This document shows positions 1 to 11,500 of a stretch of DNA of 54,162 bases, one piece after another; positions within the stretch are counted from its first letter, which is position 1; each line of letters opens with the position of its first letter. Source of the DNA: Ophiosphaerella korrae (Eukaryota > Ascomycota > Dothideomycetes > Pleosporales > Phaeosphaeriaceae); the NCBI GenBank assembly GCA_028456385.1, contig JALNQF010000282.1, positions 1-54,162 on the forward strand, in the 5' to 3' direction. Under the pieces are notes generated by a model. It did no database searches. It saw only the letters and a program-made list of their open reading frames with translations, and was not told the origin of the DNA. A program made the position numbers and the translations under genes.

Positions 1-228
1 TAAGTACTAGGTATATATACCTAGTAGCTTACTAAGCGCTAACTAAAAGTAGAAAGGTAGTTAAATGTTAGTAAGTTGTAAACTTACTAACATGTTAGTA
101 AGTTCGCAATGTTAGTAAGTTTGCGATATTAGTAAGTTTGTAATGTTAGTAGGTTTGCAATATTAGTAAGTTGCAAACTTACTAATATTAGTGCGAAAAT
201 AAGAGATATAAGGGATAACTCCCTTATA
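1..228. repeat. Left copy of a terminal direct repeat with 17-bp internal units
   Basis: AT-rich repeat that recurs in the same orientation at 53910-54110. It opens with a perfect inverted repeat around CTAGGTATATATACCTAG and then holds several tandem ~17-bp units of the type TTAGTAAGTTTGCAATG, framed by small palindromes (AACTTACTAA and its complement). Both copies end in AAGGGATAACTCC. Apart from the number of 17-bp units, the copies differ almost only by C/T or G/A changes, as RIP would produce. The left edge is cut by the window. It is probably a terminal or subterminal region of a transposable element or a MITE; no coding part is assignable. Confidence 0.85.
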
Positions 229-927
229 CCTAATCTACTCTAAGCGTATCTACCTAAGATCAAGGTATTCTAGAAGGCTCTACATACTAACGTAGTTCTT
301 CTACTACTTTACCTCTTTACTATTGTACTATAACTACTAGATAAAGAGTATCTTATTAAACAATATATATATAACAAGAAATTAGAAGATTATTATTACT
401 ATATAATCTACTATCTACGCACTAAAGATAAATAGAAGGCGGCTAAATATAGAGCTACTAGTAGTTACACTAATCTTAGAACTATAACTCTCCTCTTCTA
501 CTAACTAGTCGCTAGTCTCTAAATCCTAGGCAAAGACGGAAACTAGATATAGGTTAGCGCGCAACCTAGCACAATTACCGTCAACCTCGTAGATACTATC
601 TCGCATCTTACGGGTGGATAGCTAAAGTCGTCTGTCTACCGCGTTGTTACGCTGCCTAAGGACTAGTAGTAATATAAGCGCATAGGCCTGCTATACTTTG
701 CGCACCTACATAACGACACAAAGTTGCTACCTATAACTAACTTACTAGTTCTAGAGAAGGTAGGTGTAAAACTAAGGTTTAATTCGATCGTAACAATAGA
801 GGAGTAGGTAAGAGCGAAGCAGACTTTGCAGCTAAATCCTAAGATTGCGGCGAAGAGGTGGGCGGAGAGGGGAGATAGGAAGGTGGAGGTGTTGGCTAGG
901 TTTCATGATCAGAAGTATAAAGAGTGA
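229..927 (+). pseudogene. RIP-mutated 2OG-Fe(II) oxygenase (isopenicillin N synthase-like), 5' truncated
   Basis: One reading frame (positions 1 mod 3) stays in register from about 229 to the TGA at 925-927 with no indel, but about a dozen in-frame stops interrupt it. The residues match the C-terminal two thirds of fungal isopenicillin N synthase-like dioxygenases. TITLLFYQPVAS is recovered when TAA is read as the original CAA, and a TGG(Y)LKSSV(H)RVV segment follows with its stop at 616-618. The iron-binding HxD motif is now Tyr-Thr-Asn (466-474), which needs C-to-T and G-to-A changes. Nearly every lesion is such a transition (CAG to TAG, TGG to TAG), the signature of RIP. The N-terminal part is missing and is replaced by the repeat at 1-228. 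Non-functional. Confidence 0.85.
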
Positions 928-1467
928 GAAATCGGTGGCTGTATACCGAACGCAGTGTTGACATTCTTGAATTAAATTATTTGACCATCCAGGGTTTATG
1001 AGACATTGAAATGGCGGATTAGCTAGCAGGAAGGCAGCGGCTACCAATGTTTAGTTGATACATTAATAGATCTGTCGACATGCTCAATATTGGATCAGAT
1101 TGTATAATCGAAGGTCTAAAATTTTCTGGGCTTTTTATCTTAGTTCTAGTCTTCCATTCATGGCAGACAAGTTACAAGAATCAATTTCCTAAGCCTTAAT
1201 TGAAAATAGACAGATGTCTCCGTAGTTCACCATGCACTCTCAAAAACTTTCTTGCCCTTCAGGTACTGAAAACTGTAGCCAAATCAAACGAATTTTGATG
1301 CACGTTAGTTTTCTCAGTGAACCAATCTCATCAATGTTGTGTTCCTAACAGGGTTTTCTTTCCTCCAATGCCGTCATCAAACAGTCTCGCTATTGGTGAT
1401 TGATATATTGCTAGGCATGGAGGCCGGAAAGCTTCAACAAGAAACCAGATTCAGTATCATATCACTC
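928..1467. other. Intergenic, no feature recognised
   Basis: Between the oxygenase remnant and the 3' end of the RS-rich gene. Base composition is ordinary and no coding frame resembles a known family. Confidence 0.6.
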
Positions 1468-2933
1468 CTATCGATGGTGGTGTGAAGAATGGTGTTTTCT
1501 TCCATGTCGCGAAGTTCCTCGATGTTTCGAGCTGTCTCTATGCCTAGAATGACCCTGAGATCTCGACCTATTCTGATGAGCTGAATAGTCCTGAGACCTC
1601 AATATATGATGAGATCTGGAACGTTCAAGAGTTCTTGGCCGAGAACGAGATCTCGATGTATAACGAGACCTCGATCTGTGACGAAACCTGGATTTGTGAC
1701 GGGATCTGGATATGTCACGAGATCTGGATATGACACGAGATCTGGATACGACACGAGACCTCGACCTAGACCTCGACATGTCCCGACGCCTCCAGCCTTC
1801 TCTGGATCTCGAAGTCTCCCTATAATTAGACCCCTTCATGTCTTGCGATTCATCCTCTCGGTTTGTCCTACCCGAGAGCCGCCTATCGTCTTCACAGTCG
1901 GGTGGCACATACCGGCCCTTGAAATTGTGCGACATGTATGTTTGCACACTTTTGTCATGGCCGCTGTCAGATTCGCTATCCACCCAGCTCTTGTTATCAT
2001 CAAGCTCATCATAACTAGTCTTATCCAACGGCTGCCTGGATGCGTATCCCGAATCTAAGCGAGATCTCGTAAAAGGTCGGCCAGAATCGTACTTATGGTG
2101 GCCTACCACTAAGAGCTTTGCGTTGCTAGAGCCGTCGACCACATCAAGGTCAATCTCAGATTCGGATCCTTGGCTCTTTTCGTAATGATACATCTGTCGG
2201 AGTGGGGGCGATGGGGCACGTGGCGGGAAGTTGTTGATAGGATTGTTCGACTGGGGGTGTTGGTTATTGAATAATTGACTGTAGCTGCGATATGGATGAT
2301 CCTGTTCAGGCGGAAACGTTCCCCCCTCCAGTCCTAAGAAGCGGTCATCTTCATTGTCCAGCCCTAGCCCAGAATATGGCGGTTTGGTAGGTAGTTCAAA
2401 GGCGCAGATCGAGGTTTCATGATGCGCTAAATTCCACTGATGAAACATGTGGGCCGCGGCATCTACCTTTGCCATTTTCTTCTCACTCCTATCTCTGTCT
2501 TTAACTATACTGTCGTGTCCATCTTGTGCAAGCTTCAGCCTCTTTTCCACACGTTTCATGGCCAACGCCTTTCGCACCACTTCGTGTCTATCGAGCTTGA
2601 AGCGATCGAGACTGAAGTCACCCCAATCTTTCTTCCCTTCTTGATACTTTCTTTCAGAGCATTGCAGTTTGGCCACCATGATCTTCATCGTCTCCGCCTC
2701 ACGAAGCGTCTGATCAGCCTCTATCTCAATCTCGAGCATGTAATCGATCGATGGGCGCCGCCAGTCGCCTCGACTCGAAGCGTTGCGACAAGGGCAACAC
2801 AATTGAAACACATCATTGAGCTCCTTCCAATTGGCATCAAACAGGTCGCACGCATCTAGGGAATTCTTGAGCTTTAGCCGCAGCTCAGAAGGAAACTGGC
2901 AGTGGCAGGGGCAGGGGCAGGGGCAGCTTCCAT
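1468..2933 (-). CDS. Hypothetical protein with C-terminal Arg-Ser-rich (RS) tail, one apparent frameshift
   Basis: Reading starts at an ATG at 2931-2933 in a short Ala/Pro-rich leader, then needs one extra base in the T-run opposite 2893-2895 to enter the long frame that ends at 1468. With that base the product is about 488 residues. Without it only a GTG-started frame from 2811 (447 residues) is open. The N-terminal third is charged and helical-looking. The middle is Pro/Ser/Asp-rich and disordered. The last ~110 residues are dense in SRSR, SRSRD and SRHK dipeptides ending in a His-rich stretch, like RS domains of splicing-associated or nuclear-speckle proteins. I recognise no catalytic domain. 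RS-type nuclear function is only an inference from composition. No intron is needed. Confidence 0.65.
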
Positions 2934-3921
2934 TATAGAGAAGCGCAGAGGTGGATTAGTTGTAGGAATGTTTAGTGGGTTGTCGACTAGCCTGATATTA
3001 GAGTGCAGTTTGATCATCTGGAAGGCGGGGTACCTAGAGCCTTTTGAAAGTTTCTCAGCTGTATCCTGCGGCTCGCTTCCTGGCGCGGCACGATTTCTGG
3101 AGATATGAAGCCATTGGACGCCACCGTTGCCAAAAGTGTCCCTTTTGTCGGCTATTTTAGCCTGCTACTAGATGGATATTTTCGATGACTCATTATACAG
3201 TTTCTGATCGGGATGTAGCAACGAAGACTTGCTACTGCAAATGATTGTCCTGATTACTCGGCTTGTAAATACGAACTGTTACTTTCGCTAGCTATGTCAA
3301 GGTATGTTAAGTGGTATGTGTGCCTATCTTCAAACAACAATAGCGTTTGATTCTAGTCGAGGTATTGCGTTCATCTTGCCTGCTGAAGCACCTATATATT
3401 TGCCTCAAGATGTCATCTCCGTGATCACTTTAACATCACTTCACAGGAAACCGGGGCTTACTAATCGCCCAAAGGTCTTTCATTATAACTATGTCCAACT
3501 CATCCACAGTTTTGGTCTGCGGGTTTCTATCAACGAGCAAGGATATGCTATTATTCGCATCGCAATCGATAGTTCCTCATATTATGACACTCTACCATTC
3601 CTCGGTTCTGCTAGCCCTACAATGATTCGTTCTTCCTGTTGGAGGCGTCAATACTTGTGACATTTTGTGATACTTTCATAGAATCAATTTTTTTGAATGT
3701 TCGGAATTCGTAAGGAGTAAGGTAATGCACCAAAGAAAAGAAGGGCAAACGAACGGTGCTGGGGTATAGCCATGACCTTAATTATACTGCCTATAAATGT
3801 AGCCCTATTTGTTTAGTGTGCACACTTTTTGAGATATCATACTACTGGGACTCTTAGAGCGAGATGTTAATAGAGCAAAAACCTCTATACTATTGTGGTG
3901 TAGTCTTTTCACTCTTAAAAG
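2934..3921. other. Intergenic between two minus-strand genes
   Basis: Holds the presumptive promoter of the RS-rich gene and the 3' flank of the LysM gene. A 118-codon plus-strand ORF at 3304-3660 has no family resemblance and no splice or neighbour support, so it is not called. Confidence 0.5.
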
Positions 3922-5730
3922 TTACTTGCAAGAGCCATAGCCATTTTGACTGCTTTCAGTTAACATGATGTCGTATCAGAAATCTCAGAACTTACCATCC
4001 ACTCTCGCAATGTGCGTCTGTAGTTCCATAGAAACCGCTGGCCGCACAACATTGTCCGTTGAACGGACCACCCGCGCATGTGAGACCTTTGCTCGAACCA
4101 CATGAGCCATCTAACGATGCGACATTCGATGTCTGGCAAGAGCTAGAGAACGATTTCTGGCTAGACGATGATTACATGTTAGCAAAGCTCGAATTGATAG
4201 TTAGAATTCAACAATATTGTTGAGATGTAAACTTACCATCCTTGAGCGCAGTGATTAACTGTATTTCCGCAATATCCTCCAGACGAACAGCATGTGCCGA
4301 AAGAAGTTCCTGCGCAGGTGTATCCTTTGGATCCACCACAAGTGCCGTCAGGTGACGCATTAGAATTTCCATTCCCTCCAGAACAAGTACCAAAAGCACT
4401 TTGGCAACCACTAGTACAGTGGGCCGCAGTACCTCCGCAATATCCAGCGCTGCTGCAGCAATCCCCGAACCCACTTCCCACACACTTGTATCTTTTAGAG
4501 CCACCACAAGTCCCGTCTGGTGACAGATCCGAAGACGTACAGGAACCAAAGCCGGTTTGACAACCGGCTGTGCAACGAGCGTTGCTACTTCCACACCATC
4601 CCCCGGATGAGCAGCAGTCACCAAATCCACTACCAGTGCACTTATAACCGCTACTTCCACCACAAGTCCCATCAGGAGATGTGTTGTCATTTTCTTTGCA
4701 GTTTCCAAATGCTTTTTGACAGCCAGCCTTGCAATGGCCATCCGATTTTCCACAGTAGCCTGAACTGCTGCAACAGTCGCCGTATGAAGATCCAGCACAT
4801 ACAAATCCGTTCGAGCCGCCACATGTGCCATCTTTAACATATTAGCAGTATTTTTCATGAAGGTGGATTGACCTACCTGGACTTTTATCACCTGGCTTGG
4901 GCGGCGTAGGGACAGTGGCATTGTTGCATTCACCGTAGAGTGGATTGCAACCTGAACCGCATTCTGAACCACTACCACACAGTCCACTACCCGAACAGCA
5001 TTTTCCGTACACGATATTACAAACTTGATGATCATTGCTGGGTCCACATCGGCCATTAGTCGTGTTACCACTTGCCCAATTTGGCGACTGTGGTCGTGGG
5101 CTTGGGGTGGGCTTGACAATGGTGCAATTGCCATACAAGCAGTTGTTTGCATCACAGTATTGTGAGCCAGTTCCGCATGTATTTGTCTTGCCACAACAAG
5201 TACCCCATTTCCCACCACAGATTTTATTACCGGTGGAAGGGCCGCAATGACCATCGAGCGAGTAGTCACTGGGATTGTTCACTGCGCAAAGACCAGAGGC
5301 ACAGACACCGGCTTGACAATCCGTACTATTTCATTGTCCGGTTAGTTGTTATATGGACCGAAGAGAGGATCACATCACAAACCTTGATTCACCGCATTTC
5401 CAGGTCTGTGAATTGCAGCATTGGCCACCAGAGTAGCCCAAGCATGTAACGTTCGATTCGGGTTTGCAAGAACCATCGGTTGACCTGGGTGCAACATTTC
5501 CAGCAACGCAGTAAGTCTCACCTGCTTGAATGCTCGAGCAATCAGGGTCAAGCAGAGGATTCAAAAGAAAAAAAATGAGTGGTGGTAATGCGGTACCTTT
5601 CAGCGAGCTCTGTGCATGTATAATAGCTTACGGGTGTCGGTGCTGTAGCATTAAATCGACATCTCACCTCCCCACTTGCTTGGAAAGCATTCAAGGCAAG
5701 AATAAGAAATAAATCCAGAGAGAAATGCAT
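3922..5730 (-). CDS. Secreted chitin-binding protein: one LysM plus eight CBM18 (hevein) modules; T8 frameshift
   Basis: Exons (minus): 5730-5383, 5325-4877, 4831-4237, 4160-3996, 3952-3922, all with GT-AG introns of 43-76 bp. The start at 5730 gives a clean signal peptide; an ATG seven codons upstream (5751) is possible. A LysM (YYTCTELAERY...LNPLLDPDC...GETYCVAGN) is split by one extra T in a T8 run at 5566-5573; dropping one T makes all phases agree (about 528 residues). Eight CBM18 modules follow, most of the form DGTCGG..CCSS.GYCG..C..GC. The eighth has GFYG where the family has GYCG, so it lacks one disulfide cysteine. Such proteins are exported, bind chitin and shield hyphae from chitinases or mask chitin. 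LysM genes beside killer-toxin-type chitinases are a known fungal arrangement, as here. The frameshift may be a base-calling error. Confidence 0.85.
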
Positions 5731-5751
5731 TTTAGTTCTTGCAGCTCGCAT

Positions 5752-6187
5752 AAACTCGCACGAAAGATGGGATAGAAGAATGAGAGGCTTTGTTAGGCCT
5801 TTTCATGCTTTAAATCTATAGATTGTACTGAAGTCCGGGCGATTCCCATCAAACACCGCATTCAAGCCACTAATGCAAGTACGTGGCGATGTAGGAAACG
5901 CTCGAACCTATCCAACAATTTCCAATGATTGCACAATCAGGAGACAATTTCGGTAGTAGATGGTCCGCACAATGGATATCGTATTACCTACCGCAACAAA
6001 ATTAGGCTGATACTAGCATACATAGCATCTTACAGCGTCCCTGTGTTGTTTGATATCTCCAAGAAGACTGGATCAGGAGGTGTTACCGATGAAAAATAGA
6101 AATGACTCAATACGATTTGGTATTATCGTTTCACATTGTGGAATAGATTGATGTATAAGATGAGCCCAGTTTAGTATATTCGAGTCT
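5752..6187. other. Intergenic: LysM-gene promoter and 3' flank of the 219-residue gene
   Basis: Contains the upstream region of the LysM/CBM18 gene. An AT-rich CTATAGATTTAAAG-like stretch on the minus strand near 5810 could serve as a weak TATA element. No ORF supported. Confidence 0.4.
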
Positions 6188-6847
6188 CTAGACATCAGTC
6201 TTCCGTGCCACAAATTGTCGAACTTTCCAGGCCCAGTGCTTTTCGAGCCTTTCATCCGTTTGGGCTCTGTCAGTTATAGTACTGACTCGAAATACGGCAT
6301 CTTCATCTCCAGCATCCTTGCGTATCGGCCCACTGACCCCAAAAAGGTAGACGCGCGCAATTTCAGAATCTGACCTATCTTCAATCTCATAGAGCAGGTC
6401 GCGCAACCCTGTTGCATATACATGCACTTCGTTGATAAATTGCGCAAGAGTGATGGGCTGCCCGTTGGGATTATGGATCAGCAAAGGCGCAGGACACTCG
6501 TCCTGCGCACAGGCATCTTGCCAATAATGCCAACTATCCACAATTTCAAGTTCTACAAACATGCGAGTGCGTGGCGGGAATGTGATGGGCTCTGCAGCGA
6601 GCGTGTGATTTGGTTCGCCGAAGAGAGGACGCCATGCCGGTTCACCCGTTTCGTTAAGCTCGACAATTTGTGCTGTCATGGGCGACTCCAAAAGTGACCA
6701 CTTTAGACGTTCTGCTCTATCCTGTAGAAAAATACCCTGGTGATCCTCTGGCGTTGGTACTTCTGGAGGTCGTGGAGTTCCGGCTGGCAAAGCGAAGTAT
6801 TCCCCAGGACCGCCGGTGAAGCCGAGCCTAGGAGCATTGAGATCCAT
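6188..6847 (-). CDS. Unknown 219-residue acidic protein inside the chitin module
   Basis: An uninterrupted single-exon frame of 219 codons starting at an ATG at 6847. The protein is acidic and rich in Asp, Glu, Pro and Trp, with no signal peptide and no membrane segment, so it is probably cytosolic. I do not recognise the family. It lies between the LysM/CBM18 gene (same strand, downstream) and the divergent giant chitinase gene, and unlike both it is intact. Given that position a self-protection (immunity) or regulatory role is possible, but this is inference from location only. A small ORF upstream (7114-6926, minus) is not convincing as an extra exon. Confidence 0.65.
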   Translation of the reverse strand: MDLNAPRLGFTGGPGEYFALPAGTPRPPEVPTPEDHQGIFLQDRAERLKWSLLESPMTAQIVELNETGEPAWRPLFGEPNHTLAAEPITFPPRTRMFVELEIVDSWHYWQDACAQDECPAPLLIHNPNGQPITLAQFINEVHVYATGLRDLLYEIEDRSDSEIARVYLFGVSGPIRKDAGDEDAVFRVSTITDRAQTDERLEKHWAWKVRQFVARKTDV

Positions 6848-8445
6848 ACCGATAGGTGGAAAAAGGTTATCGGAAGTGAGTTGCGGCGAGGTTTTGTTCT
6901 AACGGTTTTGCCTGGGAGTCCACCTTTAGTTGTTGGAAAGAAAGTTGACCGGTGCTTGTGCTGTTGAAGACTTTAAGTGAGCTACCCTTGAAAAAGCTTT
7001 CAGACTATCGAATTTCAACGCCCGGGTATCCACTGAGGCAATATAAACCCCAAAAGGCATATGAGTGTTGTCGATCCAATGTGGCACAGCCATGCAGTAG
7101 ACATGATAGGTCAAGGCTGTTCAGGTGTGTACCGATTTAGGAACGCGTCCGGGCGGATCGGACCGAACATAGTTATATCACCTTGGCTAGAATAAATTCC
7201 CAAAACCGATTCAACAGCTGAAGGAAACCCCTCAGACCTGATAAAAAGTCATCCCTGTCATGACCCTTCCTTCTCGGGTCTCTTCCCTGAAACAATATGC
7301 ATTGACAGTTTTTGTAAATGGTGCACATACCTGTGCATTCTTCACGAGATATTCAGGAATCCTAGCCACGTACAGCCAGGTCCTGTAGCTATACGTTGAT
7401 AAAGTAGCTCTATATTTATCTACTCACATCTTGAATTTTACCTCTATATAATTTAGATTTTATATTCATTGAACTTTTTCTATATTCTTCTTTTCGATAC
7501 CTCTATAATAGCCCTACTATCTGTAAAAAATTAATAACATGATAAGTTCACGTCGAATAGAGTTATAAAAATTACATCATACTATATTATAGATAGCACT
7601 ATAAGGCCCTTTAATATTGCTCTGTATAATTCACAGGAGCAGAATCCATCGTCAAGATGTAGTTTTAATAGTGTAAGCGTAATAAGTATTCAATAGACAG
7701 TAATAACCAGGTTGCTACTTTGAAGTAGTTAACTTTATAAAGTAGGTGAACTTGCTACTATCCTTGAGTATTTAGATAACTTAGAACCTTATTAAAGGAA
7801 AGATCCTGCTTCAGTGAATATTTATTTACTGGGCCTCAATGATTTGATATAACACTCTATTCTATTACAAAGTTCAAGATAGTTTATGCCCATTCGAAGT
7901 GTAAATTTTTCTTATCTTTTTAACAACATTCTTATTGTAGACTACGGCCTTTTTGCTTTTAGTAGGAGCTAATCAGAATAACAAGAATAATAAGGCAAAA
8001 TTAGGGAAGGGATAGCCTGTTATTGACACGGTTTTTCCTGGAAATACGCAGTAGCCTATACAGTAGGCTTCCCAAATAAAATGTACACACGTGTGGTGTT
8101 AGACGCTACCGGATAGAGTAGTGGCGACTTACGAGAAGAGGAAATTGACAAGACAGTAAATCAGTAGATATCCAGGTGCCCCCACACATGCTGTTCGGAT
8201 ACTGAGAAGGCCGAAATGTAGGGATCCGCTGTTTCATTTTAACCGATGTAGTATTCTCTATGGCCTAGTAACTTAACGCCTTCAGACAGTAGTGGGTACT
8301 AATTTAAACTTTGGTCGAAACTTGTGGCACAGTTCTGGGCACCGTAAATGGGCCCATATGCTTAGGTTAGTTGAAATTACCTGGCGCAGGGACCAAAGTA
8401 CTTAGTCAATCTGACAGAGTGCAGAGCGCATGCGGAATGCGATAG
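6848..8445. other. Long intergenic region with an AT-rich block
   Basis: Divergent spacer between the 219-residue gene and the chitinase gene. 7390-7990 is strongly AT-rich, with short degenerate runs and no frame, and looks like an old RIP-mutated insertion. 8030-8445 has normal composition and is the likely chitinase promoter. Confidence 0.5.
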
Positions 8446-8455
8446 TATATAAATA
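8446..8455 (+). promoter_or_regulatory. TATA box of the chitinase gene
   Basis: TATATAAATA lies 68 bp upstream of the ATG at 8523, a usual spacing for filamentous fungi. Confidence 0.6.
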
Positions 8456-8522
8456 ATACCATCAACGAGTTCAAAAGACCTCTATATTCTATGTAGCCAG
8501 GTCCTTCTTCACAAGATTCCCT

Positions 8523-11500
8523 ATGGCTCCGTTGTCACATGTCCAATGGCCTTTTTTGGCCTTCTTCTTTTTTACCAGCTTCATATATTATAGTACTGAT
8601 GCTCAGTACATACAAGATTATCAATGGATTCAATATCAAGGCGAAAATTGGCGTAAGCTCAACCCGACTGAAAACTCAACCATTTTGATATTATTTTATT
8701 CACTAACCTTCGTGGCCACGATTTCTAGCCCATTGGCGAAGAACGCAATCGGAGACACCTGAGCCCGTACTCATCCCCGCAAATGCTGTTGTTGTTTGGT
8801 ATAATTGCCACTACATGAAAGCAATTTGCCAAAATGCGCAAAATTGGCTCAAAACAGGACGCGGTCAGAACCGACTACTTAACGACATTTACAACAAGTT
8901 CAATCCAAATGCTCACATTTTCGGATACGATTTGGATTCGAAAATGACTGCACATAGAGGTGATGCGATGTGTCCACGAAACTGGAAGAAAGACCACGAG
9001 TGCCCTGAGAAGACCAATGGTGTTGTTGTGCAACCGCCAATCATGCCTGACTTCTGGTACTCAACTAGCAAAGAATTTCTTAATCCTTTGAACGAGAATG
9101 AGATTGTAGCCGAGTATGACATCGATCCAACCTTTCAGGTGGGGGATCCCAAGAGATTTAAGTAAGCTAAGTTTCCGCATTATTTTATTTAATAAATATA
9201 AACACATCTAACTCGTAATGTTTCAGACTGGCTAAAAGGAGCGGCCGGTACTACACCTGCGAAGAGTGGCCACCACGAAGGTTAGCAGAAATTACTGTCA
9301 GTTTGATTAGAAAGTGTCTAAAAGTTATCACTACAGTTTCGTCGAGGGTGGAATCGGGACTGGAACGCAAGGCGTTTCCCCAGAAGGCGATGGAGGTCGA
9401 GGTAGTACAATATGTGCCCCAATGGCTATGACAAATGGCTGTGCAGGACAACAGATTCCAAAAGATCAAAAGATTTGGTCAGAACAAAGTGAGTATCTTA
9501 AATTTCTGGATTGCACTCTTTCCACAATAACTTCACATTAAATTATCTTATTAGAAGAATGTTTAATAAAGCACTGGGGTTTTATGCTAACAATGTCATT
9601 TAGACTGGCAAGGAATTACACATAGTCAACTCCAAGCTAGTTTGAAGACCCATGGATCAGAGGAGTTCGGTTTGAGTGATCAGCAATTGAACAACCGAGC
9701 GATGATTATCACTCTGTTGTTCGAAAATGACAAAGAAATAGGCCCTGCTGGATGTAAGTGGTATTGATCAACGGTAATATCAGGAGGCTGACAACTCGAT
9801 TCTCATCAAAGACAGGTTCGGTGCCGGACAGACAGGAATCTGGGAAGTGGGTGTTACGCCAAAACCAAAACGCGACTTGAGCAACATTGAACATTGGAGC
9901 GTTGAAGAGAAATTAAAATTCATGGCAAATCTCACGATGAATGACGTTAAGTCCTGGGGAGGCAACTCATTCGAGATGCATGCTAATGGTTCGTGGTCTG
10001 AAACGAAAGCTGCTGCCTCGAAGTATGCCGCCTCTGGTGGAAAATATGGATTCGGGGCTATCAATATTGGCATGAATGGCTCAGATTTATTGACAGCGAT
10101 TGGGAATGACTCTTTTGGCAACTTTACGCCGATAATAGGGACGGATCCCAATGCTGGACGGCATTTTCGTTCGCCACGCCCATTGGATGTCCTTGATATT
10201 GGGACCGCATACATCTTGGGTAATCTCGAAAACGGCCATGATGGTACAGGACAAAATTCTACTCTCCAAGTCAATGGCACAAAATCTGGCCGTTCTATCA
10301 ATACCGCCTCTCACCCTAGAGATGTACAAAAGAGTCAAATGAGCTGGTCGCATGCCAATGGCAGGCATCGAGCATTTCACAAGGCGCACCGACTCCCGAT
10401 TTCTCCGAGCAAGCAAGATAAAGACAGCATTTCGATATTTAAGCCACTTTATAAACGTGATGGACCAGTACAGTGTGGCCCTGGGTCACCTTGTAAGGAC
10501 GACAGTTGCTGCAGTGCCGATGGCAAGTGGTCAAGGCAGCGCATTGTGGCACTGGTTGCCAATCTAATTGTCAAGCAAAGGCCATGTGCGGCATTGACTC
10601 AGCTGACGGAAGCACTCCATGTGCTCTACGTCTTTGTTGCAGTTACTATGGTTGGTGTGGCACAGAGACGGTTCATTGCCATGATCCAGAACCGCAATTT
10701 GGCAAAACACCTTGTCAAGAAGGGTTTGGATCCTGTAAAATGTACGCCCCGCCTTCTTGTAATGGAAGGTCGGCATCTTCAGGACGCAAGATTGGTTACT
10801 ATCAAGGATGGAACGTCCGTGAGCGACTGTGCGACAAAGTCAGCCCGTCTCAAATTAACATCAAGGGTCTGACGCACTTGTTCTATTCTTTCGTCTTTTT
10901 CGACCCAACCACCTTTCAGATGAAACCTATGAATCCGGCAGATGCAGGGCAGTACAGAGAATTTACAGCACTGGCTTCGAATACTCTTCAGACTTGGTGT
11001 GCCATCGGCGGATGGTCATTCTCAGATGTTGGCGACAACCATATGGCATGGAGCGACATGGTCTCTACAGCTACAAACAGAGCAGCATTTATCAAGTCTT
11101 TGATAGCGTTTATGGATACTTATGGATTCCAAGGCGCAGACCTTGACTGGGAATACCCAGTTGAAGTAAAACGTGGTGGTCGTAAGGCGGACGCAGACAA
11201 CTTAGTCCTTCTTGTTCAAGAAATGCGAGCTGCTTTCGGTTCTCGCTTTGGATTATCCTTAACACTAGCTCCTGACTATTGGTATTTGCGCGGCTTCAAG
11301 CCAAAAGCCATGGAACCATACGTTGACTTTTTCGGGTTCATGGCGTACGATCTTCATGGGCCGTGGGATGCTGATGTAAAGGCACTTGGTGAGCAAATTC
11401 AATCACTGTAATTTTACAAAACATACTAACAGAGTTTCCAGGGTCAATAGTTCGGCCTCACACAGATATCACAGAAATATACAACGGCCTCAAGCCACTA

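Noticed and set aside
1606..2058. 150-codon plus-strand ORF with Thr/Arg repeats
   Set aside because: Antisense shadow of the RS-rich C-terminus of the gene at 1468-2933.
3304..3660. 118-codon plus-strand ORF as a gene
   Set aside because: No family resemblance, no promoter or intron evidence, composition like intergenic DNA.
4208..5269. 353-codon minus-strand ORF over the LysM/CBM18 gene
   Set aside because: It is an out-of-frame shadow: the overlapping frames carry the hevein cysteine pattern and splice sites.
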